Shown here one piece after another: positions 44,395 to 52,948 of a stretch of DNA of 64,000 nt. Made by a program: the position numbers and the translations under genes. This stretch comes from Cytophagales bacterium (GTDB lineage Bacteria; Bacteroidota; Bacteroidia; Cytophagales; Spirosomataceae), in assembly GCA_004292855.1 (NCBI GenBank), contig RDXN01000054.1, forward strand, positions 1-64,000. The letters are read 5' to 3'. Below the pieces are notes generated by a model. It worked only from the letters and a program-made list of their open reading frames with translations, did not search any database and was not told the DNA's origin. Each line of letters opens with the position of its first letter. Within the stretch, counting starts at the first letter, position 1.

Positions 44395-45334
44395 ACGCGG
44401 CAATAATCTCTTTCACTAAACGGTGGCGAACCACGTCGCGGCCATCCAGCTCCACAAACGCAATTCCTTTTATTTTTTGCAACAAACTAGCCGACTCTAC
44501 CAAACCCGATTTCTGCTTTTGGGGCAGGTCAATCTGCGATTTGTCGCCGGTGATAATGGCTTTCGAGGTTGGCCCCATCCGCGTCAAAAACATCTTCATT
44601 TGCATGGGCGTGGTGTTTTGGGCCTCGTCGAGCAGAATAAATGCGTTGTTGAGCGTCCGCCCGCGCATGTAGGCGAGTGGGGCAATCTCGATAATACGGT
44701 TTTCGGTGTAAAATTTCAGCTTTTCAGCCGGAATCATATCATCGAGCGCGTCGTAAATAGGCCGCAGATAGGGGTCAATTTTTTCTTTCAGATCACCCGG
44801 CAGAAACCCCAGATTTTCGCCCGCTTCGACTGCCGGACGAGTTATAATGATCTTTTTGACTTCTTTATTTTTCAACGCCCGTACCGCAATGGCTACAGCC
44901 GTATAGGTTTTTCCGGTTCCGGCGGGGCCGATGGCAAAAACCAGATCGTGTTTATCGGCAGCTTCAACGAGCTTTTTCTGATTCGCGGTTTTGGCCCGCA
45001 CCACGATGCCCCTTGTGCCGTAAACGAGCACATCTTCGTCGTTGCCCACCGTAACGGGCAATACGCCTTCGCCACTCATACTGGAGCCAGTCAGGTAGGT
45101 TTCTACATTTTCGTGGGTAAGTTTTCCGTATTTCTGAAAATGTTCCAGCAACGAATTCAGAATGTCGGAGATTCGAGTTATTTCGGGTGTGGTGCCTTTA
45201 ATTCGGATTTCGTTGCCGCGCGAAATAATGCGGCTCATCGGGAAGGCGGCAGCAACCTGCTTAATGTTGGTGTTTTCGACGCCCAAAAATTCAATGAGCG
45301 AAACGTTGTCTAAGGTGATTACTTTTTCGACCAA
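44375..45334 (-). CDS. phoH: PhoH-family ATPase
   Basis: 319 residues from a TTG codon; no upstream ATG or GTG is available in this frame, and the translated start MVEKVITLDNVSLIEFLG is like that of relatives. An N-terminal KH-like region (about 15-75) is followed by the PhoH P-loop domain: Walker A GPAGTGKT (136-143), Walker B LLDEAQN (D236, E237), and ITRPAVEAGENLGFLPGDLKEK with DKSQIDLP. PhoH/YbeZ proteins are RNA-associated ATPases linked with YbeY and ribosome maturation. It is the first gene of a minus-strand run reaching comEC. Confidence 0.95.
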   Translation of the reverse strand: MVEKVITLDNVSLIEFLGVENTNIKQVAAAFPMSRIISRGNEIRIKGTTPEITRISDILNSLLEHFQKYGKLTHENVETYLTGSSMSGEGVLPVTVGNDEDVLVYGTRGIVVRAKTANQKKLVEAADKHDLVFAIGPAGTGKTYTAVAIAVRALKNKEVKKIIITRPAVEAGENLGFLPGDLKEKIDPYLRPIYDALDDMIPAEKLKFYTENRIIEIAPLAYMRGRTLNNAFILLDEAQNTTPMQMKMFLTRMGPTSKAIITGDKSQIDLPQKQKSGLVESASLLQKIKGIAFVELDGRDVVRHRLVKEIIAAYEEAGQ

Positions 45335-45364
45335 ACGAGTTCAGAGTTTTGCGTAAAGGGGATT

Positions 45365-45400
45365 TGTCTGTTCAACGAATAAATATAAGTGGAACAGACA
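45365..45400. repeat. Inverted repeat in the phoH leader
   Basis: TGTCTGTTC (45365-45373) pairs with GAACAGACA (45392-45400) around an 18-base A/T-rich centre. It lies 31 nt upstream of the phoH TTG start and could be an operator or an RNA leader hairpin. No T-run follows. Confidence 0.5.
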
Positions 45401-45458
45401 CCCAAACAACAATTTTCCCCAAAAAATAGGTCAAAATGTTCGCCATTGGTAAGCAAAA

Positions 45459-45498
45459 GCCCGTGTATATACCTGACAGATACGGCATATACACGGGC
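45459..45498 (-). terminator. Hairpin terminator after the ECF sigma gene
   Basis: A perfect 12-bp stem (45459-45470 with 45487-45498, 16-base loop) lies 47 nt past the stop of the sigma gene. On the minus strand the stem is followed by TTTTGCTT, the U-rich tail of an intrinsic terminator. Confidence 0.8.
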
Positions 45499-45544
45499 GT
45501 CAATGGACTAGAGAGAATGTACATTTATTTCATACGCATACTTC

Positions 45545-46090
45545 TTAACCGTGTTGTTCAAAATACATCCGGCGAATTTTGTCGCGGGTGCGCTTAAGTC
45601 TCATTTTAATGGCACTGTCTTTCAGATTGTACTGACGGGCAATCTCTTTAATATCGAGATCGTCCTCGTATTTCAGCCGAAGCAACAGACTTTCTTCGTC
45701 CGACATATTCTCCATCACAACCGACAAGTGCCGCAACCGTTGTTCGAGCAGTTCGGTGTCGTTCACGTCGGGCATGTTGTGAGCCGCTTCGTCGAGTTCG
45801 ATCATGCTGTTGCGGCTGGTGCTTCGGAGCTGATCCATACAATAGTTGTATGAGATGGCGTAGAGCCAGGTGGAGAATGCTGAGCGTTCCTGAAAACGGC
45901 TCATACTGGTGTGGATGCGCAGGAAAATGTCGTGGGTGAAATCTTCTGCCTGACTGGCATCCTTGGTGAGCGAGTAGCAGCGTCTATAGACTTTACCGAC
46001 ATAGCGGGTATAGAGCTGCTCGAAATAGGCGTTCTGGCGAGTGTGCAGGTACAAACGTACCAGCTCCTCGTCCTTGACGGAGTGTTTCAT
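45545..46090 (-). CDS. ECF-type RNA polymerase sigma factor
   Basis: 181 residues from the ATG at 46090 (an in-frame GTG sits two codons earlier). Sigma region 2 is at about 15-85: FEQLYTRYVGKVYRRCYSLT, AEDFTHDIFLRIHTSM and FSTWLYAISYNYCMDQLR. Region 4 lies at about 125-178 with an HTH (DLDIKEIARQYNLKDSAIKMRLKRTRDKI). No anti-sigma gene lies next to it; the nearest genes are phoH and an unrelated secreted protein. An unusually long upstream gap (46091-46424) precedes it. Its regulon is not evident. Confidence 0.93.
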   Translation of the reverse strand: MKHSVKDEELVRLYLHTRQNAYFEQLYTRYVGKVYRRCYSLTKDASQAEDFTHDIFLRIHTSMSRFQERSAFSTWLYAISYNYCMDQLRSTSRNSMIELDEAAHNMPDVNDTELLEQRLRHLSVVMENMSDEESLLLRLKYEDDLDIKEIARQYNLKDSAIKMRLKRTRDKIRRMYFEQHG

Positions 46091-46424
46091 TATCACTTTA
46101 TTTTATGGGGTAGGTAATTCTGCTGCTAACTTACGAAACAATTACATATTTAGTTTTGTAAGTCAACAAAATTTTACAACAAAAGAGGAACACACTATCA
46201 GATATACTATGTCACTGACAGAATATCAGCCAATGTAGAAACAAAAAATAAATGCTCCAACGGGATGACTGTTTTGAGGGTAATAAGTTTCTATGCTTAC
46301 GAGTACATTTTTATCTAACGGCACATGAATAAGCTTATTTTAACTATGAATAGGATTAATTGGTGAACGAATGAGGCAGATGTATATAAATTAAACTAGT
46401 GATCAATGTCTGTAAGACCCTAAC
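46091..46424. other. Gene-free, A/T-rich gap
   Basis: No plausible coding frame. The gap separates the start of the sigma gene from the stop of the carboxypeptidase-regulatory-domain gene, both on the minus strand, so it should hold the sigma gene promoter. A TAGTTTTG box (46151-46158) faces the plus strand, away from the sigma gene, and has no gene behind it. No convincing minus-strand CAAAnnTA box, hairpin or repeat was found. Confidence 0.6.
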
Positions 46425-47591
46425 TTATAAACTATTCAAGCTAGGATCATAATCAAATGGTAACTCATCACCTATCAGCTCCCAGCTCCAATAACCTCGA
46501 CTTTTAACACCCAACGCAGGCCAAAAATGTCCATTGGCTTCTACAGCAATCCCCTGTTCCAGTAGCCAAACCATTGATCTTTGTGGATTAATTGAATGGC
46601 CTGCCTGTAGGCTCGTGCGAGCGTTTCGGTAGGCAAGGGGTTCTTTTTCGTTTACGTACACTACCTGTACAAAATCAGAAAAGGACAGAATGGGTCGGGT
46701 TGGAGTTGATTGAAGTGTATCCAGTAAAATTTTTCTGAGATCAGTCGGGTGTTCGATCCATTTTTTGTCATTGACCAACGAGCGCACTGAAACGGTTTTG
46801 GCTGGGGGCAATGCTACAAGTCGGGTGGTGTTTTTCCCCGGCTTTTCAACAACGCGCTGAACAAGAAAACCCTCCTGCTCCAATTGGTCTTTGTAGAGTG
46901 CGCGCATAAAGTGCATGATCGACCCACGATACGCACGTTTTCGGTTAGCAATCCACCGGTTTGTCTGCACGGAATCGGCAGGTTGTAGAGGTAAAAACAC
47001 CGGACTGATATCGTAGATAACCGAATTGGTGCGGTCATTGTATTCAAAGTTGCTCAACTGTATGTTGAGCGTGTAGCCGAGAGCCTCGTTTTTAATGACA
47101 AGTAAATCACTCGCTTCGGCCCATAACGTGTCGCCTGCCTGCCGAAATGTCAACACCTGCGGGTTTAGCAAGGTGCATTGTTTTGCATTGTCAGTAGCTC
47201 CTATAAAGTAATTTTTGAAAAGAGCGAGTTGCCGGGGTCGATCAGGATCGTCACGTCTACGGGCTTTTACCTTTACCGCATTCAACTGCACCTCCAGGGG
47301 TTTCAAGTGAAACCGATACGTTTTTGTGTCGCGGGTTTGAACGGTTGTGCGTAGGGTTGAGTATCCCAAAAACGAGACCGTCAGGTCATATTTGCCGTCG
47401 GGTACATTGGTTAGCGTAAAATTGCCTTTTTCATCGGTTGTGGTTCCTTTAGTCGTATTGGCTAAAAAGACCGATGCGAAGGGGAGAGGTTCCTGCTTGG
47501 GGCCACCTATAACCCGTCCGCTGAGACTGAGTTGAGCAAAGGCGGGCAGTGCCAACCCTAAAGCGAGGGCCAGAGTAATTGCTTGTTTCAT
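46425..47591 (-). CDS. Secreted protein with carboxypeptidase-regulatory-like domain
   Basis: 388 residues. Signal peptide MKQAITLALALGLALPAFAQ, then a CarboxypepD_reg-like (CarbopepD_reg_2) beta domain at about 22-105 (LSGRVIGG, PLPFASVFLANTTKGTTTDEKGNFTLTNVPDGKYDLTVSFLGY). The remaining 280 residues are typical of Bacteroidota proteins with this N-terminus but carry no known enzyme motif. The domain is best known from TonB-dependent receptors, yet no plug or barrel follows, so it is a periplasmic or surface protein of unknown role. Possibly monocistronic. Confidence 0.85.
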   Translation of the reverse strand: MKQAITLALALGLALPAFAQLSLSGRVIGGPKQEPLPFASVFLANTTKGTTTDEKGNFTLTNVPDGKYDLTVSFLGYSTLRTTVQTRDTKTYRFHLKPLEVQLNAVKVKARRRDDPDRPRQLALFKNYFIGATDNAKQCTLLNPQVLTFRQAGDTLWAEASDLLVIKNEALGYTLNIQLSNFEYNDRTNSVIYDISPVFLPLQPADSVQTNRWIANRKRAYRGSIMHFMRALYKDQLEQEGFLVQRVVEKPGKNTTRLVALPPAKTVSVRSLVNDKKWIEHPTDLRKILLDTLQSTPTRPILSFSDFVQVVYVNEKEPLAYRNARTSLQAGHSINPQRSMVWLLEQGIAVEANGHFWPALGVKSRGYWSWELIGDELPFDYDPSLNSL

Positions 47592-47645
47592 TGATCTGGT
47601 ACTGAGGGTGGTTGGTGGTGAAATTCGGGATAGCCTAAAAACAAC

Positions 47646-47675
47646 AAAAGCCCCGCTTTTGTTAGCGGAGCTTTT
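47646..47675 (-). terminator. Hairpin terminator after the M61 protease gene
   Basis: A 12-bp stem with one mismatch (47646-47657 with 47664-47675) lies 35 nt past the stop of the M61 gene. On the minus strand it ends in CTTTTGTTGTTTTT, a good U-run. Confidence 0.85.
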
Positions 47676-47710
47676 GGATCGTGACTTAACAGGTGATGCT
47701 GTCGATACAG

Positions 47711-49645
47711 TTATTTAATCACCAGCCATTTTGCATACAACGCTTTCTGTTTTTCGGTCTGATTAGGCAGAGCCTCGAACCGGTAAGCAACCAACGGCAG
47801 TTTGGTGAGCGTAACGGGTAACTCCCGAACGATACCTCCCCGGCTGATGAGCATACGGAAGGTGCTGCCCGGTTTGTAGGTGGTCACGAGTTTGTTTACG
47901 TCGTCGGTCACACGCACACTATCGAGGGCTAACAATTCGTCGCCCACGTTCAGGCCGGCTACTTCGGCGGCTGATCCCCGGCGAATCGACATGATTGTCT
48001 GACGTCCGTTGGTTGGGTTCATGCCCGTGGCTACGCCTAAATAAACGTCATTGCTGTTGGCGTTGGCATTCATTAAACGCAAACCCACTGGCTCGAAAAA
48101 AGCATTGTAGTCGATAGCGTCGGTGCCGTAGACATATTTACGGAAGAAATCGTCGAGGTTTTTACCGCCTACCTGTTCGAGGGCCGCTTTTAGTTCCTCG
48201 TCGCGGAAACCGCGTTTCAGTTCCTTATAGTAGCGGTTGTACAGCAGGCGCATCACATCGCTCAGGGTTTTCTCGCCGTTGGTGCTGTTTATGATCGACA
48301 AGTTCAGCAGGGATGCCAGCACGCTTCCTTTATTATAATAGGAAATGGTGCTGTTACTGGAGTTTTCGTTTGGGCGGTAGTATTTGATCCAGGCGTCGAA
48401 GCTGGCATCGGCAACGGACTGCACGCGGTTGCCGGGTTGGTTTTCGATACCGTTGATATCGCCCAGCACCACGTTCATGTACTGCTCCGGGGTGTGAAAA
48501 CCGGCCATGCGCAGGATGTAATCTTCATAAAACGACGTGAACCCTTCGGCTTCCCAGAGGGCGCGAGTGTAGTTCTCGTTCTCGTAGTCGAAGGGGCCGA
48601 GGGCGATGGGCCGGAGCCGTTTCACGTTCCAGAGGTGGAAATACTCGTGGGCTACGAGCGTCATGAACCCTTTGTAGGCCGTGTTAGTGGGCTGAACAGA
48701 ATAGACGTTGCGGGTCGTTTGCAGGCTCGTGGAGTTCTGGTGTTCAAGGCCACCCCCACCCACGTTCGTGTGGTGAACAATGAACGTATAATCGGTACAG
48801 GGATGCTCGCCAAAGATGGACGTAGCCGTTTCGCAAACCCGCTTGTAATCAGCAGCAAGTTGTGGCTCGTTATAATCCATATCGCCAAACTGCGCGACTG
48901 TGTGCGGCACCCCCGAAGCCATGAACGTGAACGTCCGGTGCGTGCCAATCTCCATCGGCGAATCGACCAGCAAATCGAAGTTGGGCACCTCGTAGGTGAA
49001 AGACGCCCCCGCAACGGGTTTCAGAGCTACCGAAACTTTGTTCCAGCCTTTGGCCGGTTGCACCACGAGCCGGGCGGGTTGGTCTTTCAGGGCATCATGA
49101 AAAAGGAACATACTCGCCCCGTTCACATAGCCGTGGACGTCGTCCAGAAAGCTCGTCCGCACGGTCAGTTCATAGGCGTACACGCGGTAACGGACGGTGA
49201 TATCGTCGGTTTGGGTGCTGATACGCCAGGTATTTTTGCGAATTTTTTCGGTGGGGACAGGTTGGCCGTTGGCCGTTGCCCGAAACGCTTCGACGTTTTT
49301 GGCGTACTCGCGGATCAGGTAGGAACCGGGCGTCCAAACGGGCATTTTCAGGTCGATGTAGCCGTTCTTTTTCAGGTTTGTTAACCCGGCCACGTTCCGC
49401 AGGTTCATCTCTACCTCAAAATAGTGATTAGCGGGTTCGGGCATCGACAGCGTGTAGGTAATTTGTGGGGAGGGGGCCAATTCGGTAGGGGCGGACCCAT
49501 GTGTCCGCCCCGAACTGTCGATGCGTGTCCGCCCCGAACTGTCGATGCGTGTCCGCCCTGTACTATCAACGGCAGCCCCAACCGGGTCATTGCCTAGAAC
49601 CGTCCATAACGTGAGTAAAAAGAAACGCGATAATTGATGTTTCAT
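47711..49645 (-). CDS. M61-family (glycyl aminopeptidase-type) metalloprotease with PDZ domain
   Basis: 644 residues from the ATG at 49645, which gives a signal peptide (MKHQLSRFFLLTLWTVLG). The M61 zinc site is HEYFHLWNVKR (H333, E334, H337) with the downstream glutamate in WEAEGFTSFYE (about 365-372). A GGGGLEH segment at about 296-302 is typical of the family. A PDZ domain (about 530-610, YLGVATGMN, GSAAEVAGLNVGDELLALD) follows. The segment just after the signal peptide (about 25-50) is an eight-residue tandem repeat (RIDSSGRT) produced by an inserted palindrome plus minisatellite. Likely a periplasmic exopeptidase. Confidence 0.92.
   Translation of the reverse strand: MKHQLSRFFLLTLWTVLGNDPVGAAVDSTGRTRIDSSGRTRIDSSGRTHGSAPTELAPSPQITYTLSMPEPANHYFEVEMNLRNVAGLTNLKKNGYIDLKMPVWTPGSYLIREYAKNVEAFRATANGQPVPTEKIRKNTWRISTQTDDITVRYRVYAYELTVRTSFLDDVHGYVNGASMFLFHDALKDQPARLVVQPAKGWNKVSVALKPVAGASFTYEVPNFDLLVDSPMEIGTHRTFTFMASGVPHTVAQFGDMDYNEPQLAADYKRVCETATSIFGEHPCTDYTFIVHHTNVGGGGLEHQNSTSLQTTRNVYSVQPTNTAYKGFMTLVAHEYFHLWNVKRLRPIALGPFDYENENYTRALWEAEGFTSFYEDYILRMAGFHTPEQYMNVVLGDINGIENQPGNRVQSVADASFDAWIKYYRPNENSSNSTISYYNKGSVLASLLNLSIINSTNGEKTLSDVMRLLYNRYYKELKRGFRDEELKAALEQVGGKNLDDFFRKYVYGTDAIDYNAFFEPVGLRLMNANANSNDVYLGVATGMNPTNGRQTIMSIRRGSAAEVAGLNVGDELLALDSVRVTDDVNKLVTTYKPGSTFRMLISRGGIVRELPVTLTKLPLVAYRFEALPNQTEKQKALYAKWLVIK
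49488..49570. repeat. Coding palindrome plus 24-bp minisatellite in the M61 gene
   Basis: GGGGCGGAC (49488-49496) faces GTCCGCCCC (49503-49511) across a six-base loop. From 49501 a 24-bp unit repeats at 49525 exactly and at 49549 in degenerate form. All three stay in frame and encode RIDSSGRT-type residues in the linker after the signal peptide. The palindrome resembles dispersed REP-like hairpins more than protein-coding sequence. Confidence 0.85.
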
Positions 49646-49734
49646 ACGGAAAATGCGCCTACTTTCGTTTTTTTCAAAAATGGTCGGCGAAACTACGACG
49701 CATTCGCCCAATCCGCAACCCCCTACCGGTCTCT

Positions 49735-52700
49735 ATGTCCCAATTCCAAGCCCTTTTGGGCAAACGTTTGCTCGCCGTTGCTGTCAGTTTCGGTTTGGCC
49801 CTGCCAGCCGTTGGTCAACGCACGTTGAGCTACACCGAATCGGATTACAACTACCGCAACGGCATCGAACTATTTGAAAAGAACAATTACGGAGCGGCCC
49901 GCGCTGAGTTCCGGCAATACCTCGACCGTCGAAAAACATCGTCCAACAATACCGAAGCAGCCGCAGCCGACTACAACGTGGTCGATGCCGAGTACCATAT
50001 TGCGCTGGCAAGTTTGTACCTCGACGAGCCGGGTTCGGAGGTGCTGGTCGACCGGTTTGTGAAAACGCACAGTCAACACCCCAAGGCCGGGCAACTCTAC
50101 GGCGATTTGGGGCAGTATTATTACGAACGCGAAGACTACACCAAGGCCATTGATTTTCTGGAGAAAGCCGTTGCTCAGAATGCGTCGGGAGGTCAGATGA
50201 CCAAAAATAAGTACCGGCTGGCCTTATCGTACTTCAATACGCAGGACGTGAACCGCGCCCTGCCATTGCTCAATCAGATCAAACTCGACCCCGACGCCGA
50301 AGATGCGCCCGCAGCGTCGTACTATGCGGGGGTAATCAACTACCGAAACAACAACTTCAGCGAAGCCGTCGCCGATTTTAAACGGATTGCATCGAACCCG
50401 ACCTACCAGAACGAGGTACCCAACTGGGTGGCCCAATCGCTCTACCGTCAACGGGCTTACGATGAGTTGCTGGCCTACACGGAGCCACTCTTGCGCCGGG
50501 GCGGCAACGGCCTAACCGATGTGGGACTGGTTACCGCCGAAGTGTATTATCAGCAGGGCAAGTTCGACCGGGCCATTCCGTATTATAAGAGTTACATGGC
50601 CGCGAAGGGTGTGAAAGTGCCGGGGGCGGTGAAGTTCCGCTACGGGCAATCGCTGTTTCGGACGGGGAAATTTGAAGAGGCCATCGCGCAACTGAAACCG
50701 CTGGCGTCGGGCAAGGACACCGTTGCCCAATACGCCGCCTACACGATGGGTGTTAGCTACTTACAGACGAGTAACCCAACCTACGCGCTCACAGCGTTCG
50801 ATCAGGCCGGGCGGCTGAATTTTAGCAAGGCGATTCAGGAGGAGGCTCTGTTTAATCACGCCAAAGTGCAGGTCGATCTCAACAACGGGGCCGACGCTGT
50901 GAAGGAATTGAACGCATTTCTGCAACGCTACCCCGACAGCCCGTTTGAAAACGAAGCCAACGAGTTGCTGAGTGAGGCCTATTTTGCCTCCAACAACTAC
51001 CCGGCGGCTATCGCGTACATAGAAAAACTAAAACGCCGGACGCCCAAAATCAACGCGACCTACCAACGGCTGACGTATAATCAGGCCGTGAATGATTACA
51101 ACGCCGAACGGTACGTACAGGCTCAACGCAACTTCGACAAAGCTCTGAGTGTGCAGGCCGACGCTGAAATTGGACAACAGGCGCAATTCTGGAAGGCTGA
51201 AACGTATTCAGCTCAAAAACAGTACGATACGGCCATTCCGCTGTACGCGTCAATCGCTAAAAGTCCCGGTGATTTGGGCAACAAAAGCCTGTATGCGTTG
51301 GGATACGCCTATTATAACAAAAAAGACTACCCCCGCGCCCTGACCTACTTCCGTGATTATCTGGGCAAAGGCGAGGGCACCAACGATGGCACCGCCGAAG
51401 ATGCCCGCGTACGCCTGGCCGACACGTATTTCGCCACCAAGCAATACAACGAGGCCATGCGTGCTTACGATGAGGTGATTACCCGCAGCCGGGGCGACCG
51501 CGACTACGCTACCTACCAGAAGGGCTTGATTTTGACCTACGTAGGTCGCGACGTGGAGGCCAAGGCTGAGTTCGATAAGCTGCAAAAACAGTATCCCGGC
51601 TCGCGATTTGTGGACGATGCCTTGTTCCAGGCGGCCAACGTTGACTTCGAGAAGGGAGCCTATCAAGTGGCCATTCGGGGGTTCTCTAAACTCATCACCG
51701 AACGACCACAAAGTTATCTGGTGCCCTCGGCCCTGCTGAAACGTGCCACGGCTTACAGCAACGTCCAAACCTACGACCAGGCCATTGCCGATTACCGGCG
51801 CATTTTGAACGAATATGGCTCGTCGGAGCAGGCGCAGGGTGCCCTGTTGGGATTGCAAAACGCCCTTAACGACGCTGGTCGGCCCGAGGAGTTTTCGGGT
51901 GTGTTGGGGCAATACAAAAAGGCTAACCCCGGCAGTTCGGATGTTGAAAAGGTGGAGTTCGATAACGCCAAGAACATTTATTTCAGTGAAAAGTACCCGC
52001 AGGCCGTACAGGCCCTGCTGGCGTTCATGCAGGAATACCCGGCAAGCCCGAACTTGAGCGAGGCCCGGTATTATCTGGGTGAGTCGTATCGCCAAACAAA
52101 AGACGTTGCTAACGCGCTCCGGTACTACAACCTGATTTTGACCGATGGTAAGTCGGAGTTTGCCACGCGGGCCGCGACTCGTGCTGCCGAACTCGAAACG
52201 GCCCAGAAAAACTACCCCCGCGCCATTCGCAATTACCAGTATGTGCTGGCCCAGGCTAACGGTAAAAACGAGCAGGTAGCCGCCCAACTTGGCCTGATGG
52301 ACACCTATTTCGTACAACCCAAGCTCGACTCGGCGGCCTACTACGCCCGTGAGGTTGTGGCCACAGGAAATGTGCTGCCGGGCGCACAGAACCGTGCCCA
52401 GTTGATGCTGGGCAAGATTGCCCTCGCCAAAAGCGACTTTAAAACGGCCACTACCGAGTTTGAAAAGACCGTGGGCCTAGCAAAAGACGTTTACGGAGCT
52501 GAGGCAAATTACCTTATCGGCGACGTGCTATACCGGCAGAAAAAGTACAAGGAGTCAATCAGCACGTTGTTGAAGTTCAATGACTTGTTTTCCGATCATG
52601 ACTACTGGAAAGGCCGGGCGTTTATCCTCATTTCGGACAACAATGTGGGCCTCGGCGAGATGGCGCAGGCCCGCGCCGTGCTGAACTCGATTATCGAAAA

Positions 52701-52767
52701 CGCCGAAGATCCCCGCGTGGTAGCCGAAGCTAAAACGAAGCTGGCTGCGTTGGAAGAGAAGAACTAG
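49735..52767 (+). CDS. Large TPR-repeat protein, first gene of the TPR/barrel/SPOR cluster
   Basis: 1010 residues. The N-terminal 27 residues read as a signal peptide (VSFGLALPAVGQ). The rest is built of about 20 tetratricopeptide-type helix pairs (YRNGIELFEKNNYGAARAEF, YYEREDYTKAIDFLEKA, LYDKGKF-type units) and resembles YbgF/BamD-like periplasmic TPR proteins. With the outer-membrane barrel and the HU/SPOR protein downstream it forms a trio common in Bacteroidota. A scaffolding role in envelope assembly is inferred from the TPRs and place, not from an active site. Confidence 0.9.
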   Translation: MSQFQALLGKRLLAVAVSFGLALPAVGQRTLSYTESDYNYRNGIELFEKNNYGAARAEFRQYLDRRKTSSNNTEAAAADYNVVDAEYHIALASLYLDEPGSEVLVDRFVKTHSQHPKAGQLYGDLGQYYYEREDYTKAIDFLEKAVAQNASGGQMTKNKYRLALSYFNTQDVNRALPLLNQIKLDPDAEDAPAASYYAGVINYRNNNFSEAVADFKRIASNPTYQNEVPNWVAQSLYRQRAYDELLAYTEPLLRRGGNGLTDVGLVTAEVYYQQGKFDRAIPYYKSYMAAKGVKVPGAVKFRYGQSLFRTGKFEEAIAQLKPLASGKDTVAQYAAYTMGVSYLQTSNPTYALTAFDQAGRLNFSKAIQEEALFNHAKVQVDLNNGADAVKELNAFLQRYPDSPFENEANELLSEAYFASNNYPAAIAYIEKLKRRTPKINATYQRLTYNQAVNDYNAERYVQAQRNFDKALSVQADAEIGQQAQFWKAETYSAQKQYDTAIPLYASIAKSPGDLGNKSLYALGYAYYNKKDYPRALTYFRDYLGKGEGTNDGTAEDARVRLADTYFATKQYNEAMRAYDEVITRSRGDRDYATYQKGLILTYVGRDVEAKAEFDKLQKQYPGSRFVDDALFQAANVDFEKGAYQVAIRGFSKLITERPQSYLVPSALLKRATAYSNVQTYDQAIADYRRILNEYGSSEQAQGALLGLQNALNDAGRPEEFSGVLGQYKKANPGSSDVEKVEFDNAKNIYFSEKYPQAVQALLAFMQEYPASPNLSEARYYLGESYRQTKDVANALRYYNLILTDGKSEFATRAATRAAELETAQKNYPRAIRNYQYVLAQANGKNEQVAAQLGLMDTYFVQPKLDSAAYYAREVVATGNVLPGAQNRAQLMLGKIALAKSDFKTATTEFEKTVGLAKDVYGAEANYLIGDVLYRQKKYKESISTLLKFNDLFSDHDYWKGRAFILISDNNVGLGEMAQARAVLNSIIENAEDPRVVAEAKTKLAALEEKN

Positions 52768-52768
52768 T

Positions 52769-52945
52769 CAGAACTGTGATTACGCTGATTTATTGATTAG
52801 TCCTGATTCTATAATCGGATTTATTAGCGAAAATTGTAAAATGGACACGGTGATTCTGATACCTAACTGATAAAACCTGATTACTAGTAAAGACTTACTG
52901 AACATCACAATAATCAGTAAATCAGTGTAATCACAGTTCAGAAAT
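52769..52945. repeat. Long imperfect palindrome between the TPR and barrel genes
   Basis: The left arm (CAGAACTGTGATTACGCTGA, from 52769) and the right arm (ending at 52945) are reverse complements over about 38 bases with few mismatches, around a centre of about 95 bases. It fills nearly the whole gap between two genes expected to be co-transcribed, so a large RNA hairpin would form in their message. Confidence 0.8.
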
Positions 52946-52948
52946 AAT

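Noticed and set aside
44423-45313. Open frame of about 296 codons antisense to phoH
   Set aside because: PhoH Walker motifs define the real strand, and the antisense product has no motif.
46151-46158. TAGTTTTG promoter-like box on the plus strand
   Set aside because: No gene follows in that direction and no -33 box fits; probably chance in A/T-rich DNA.
48437-49384. Open frame of about 315 codons on the plus strand under the M61 protease
   Set aside because: Antisense to a gene with intact zinc and PDZ motifs; the product resembles no family.
49501-49570. Possible CRISPR-like array
   Set aside because: Direct tandem units without spacers, in frame within a protease gene.
51250-52317. Open frame of about 355 codons on the minus strand under the TPR gene
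   Set aside because: The reverse complement of GC-rich TPR codons tends to stay open; the TPR pattern is unmistakable on the other strand.
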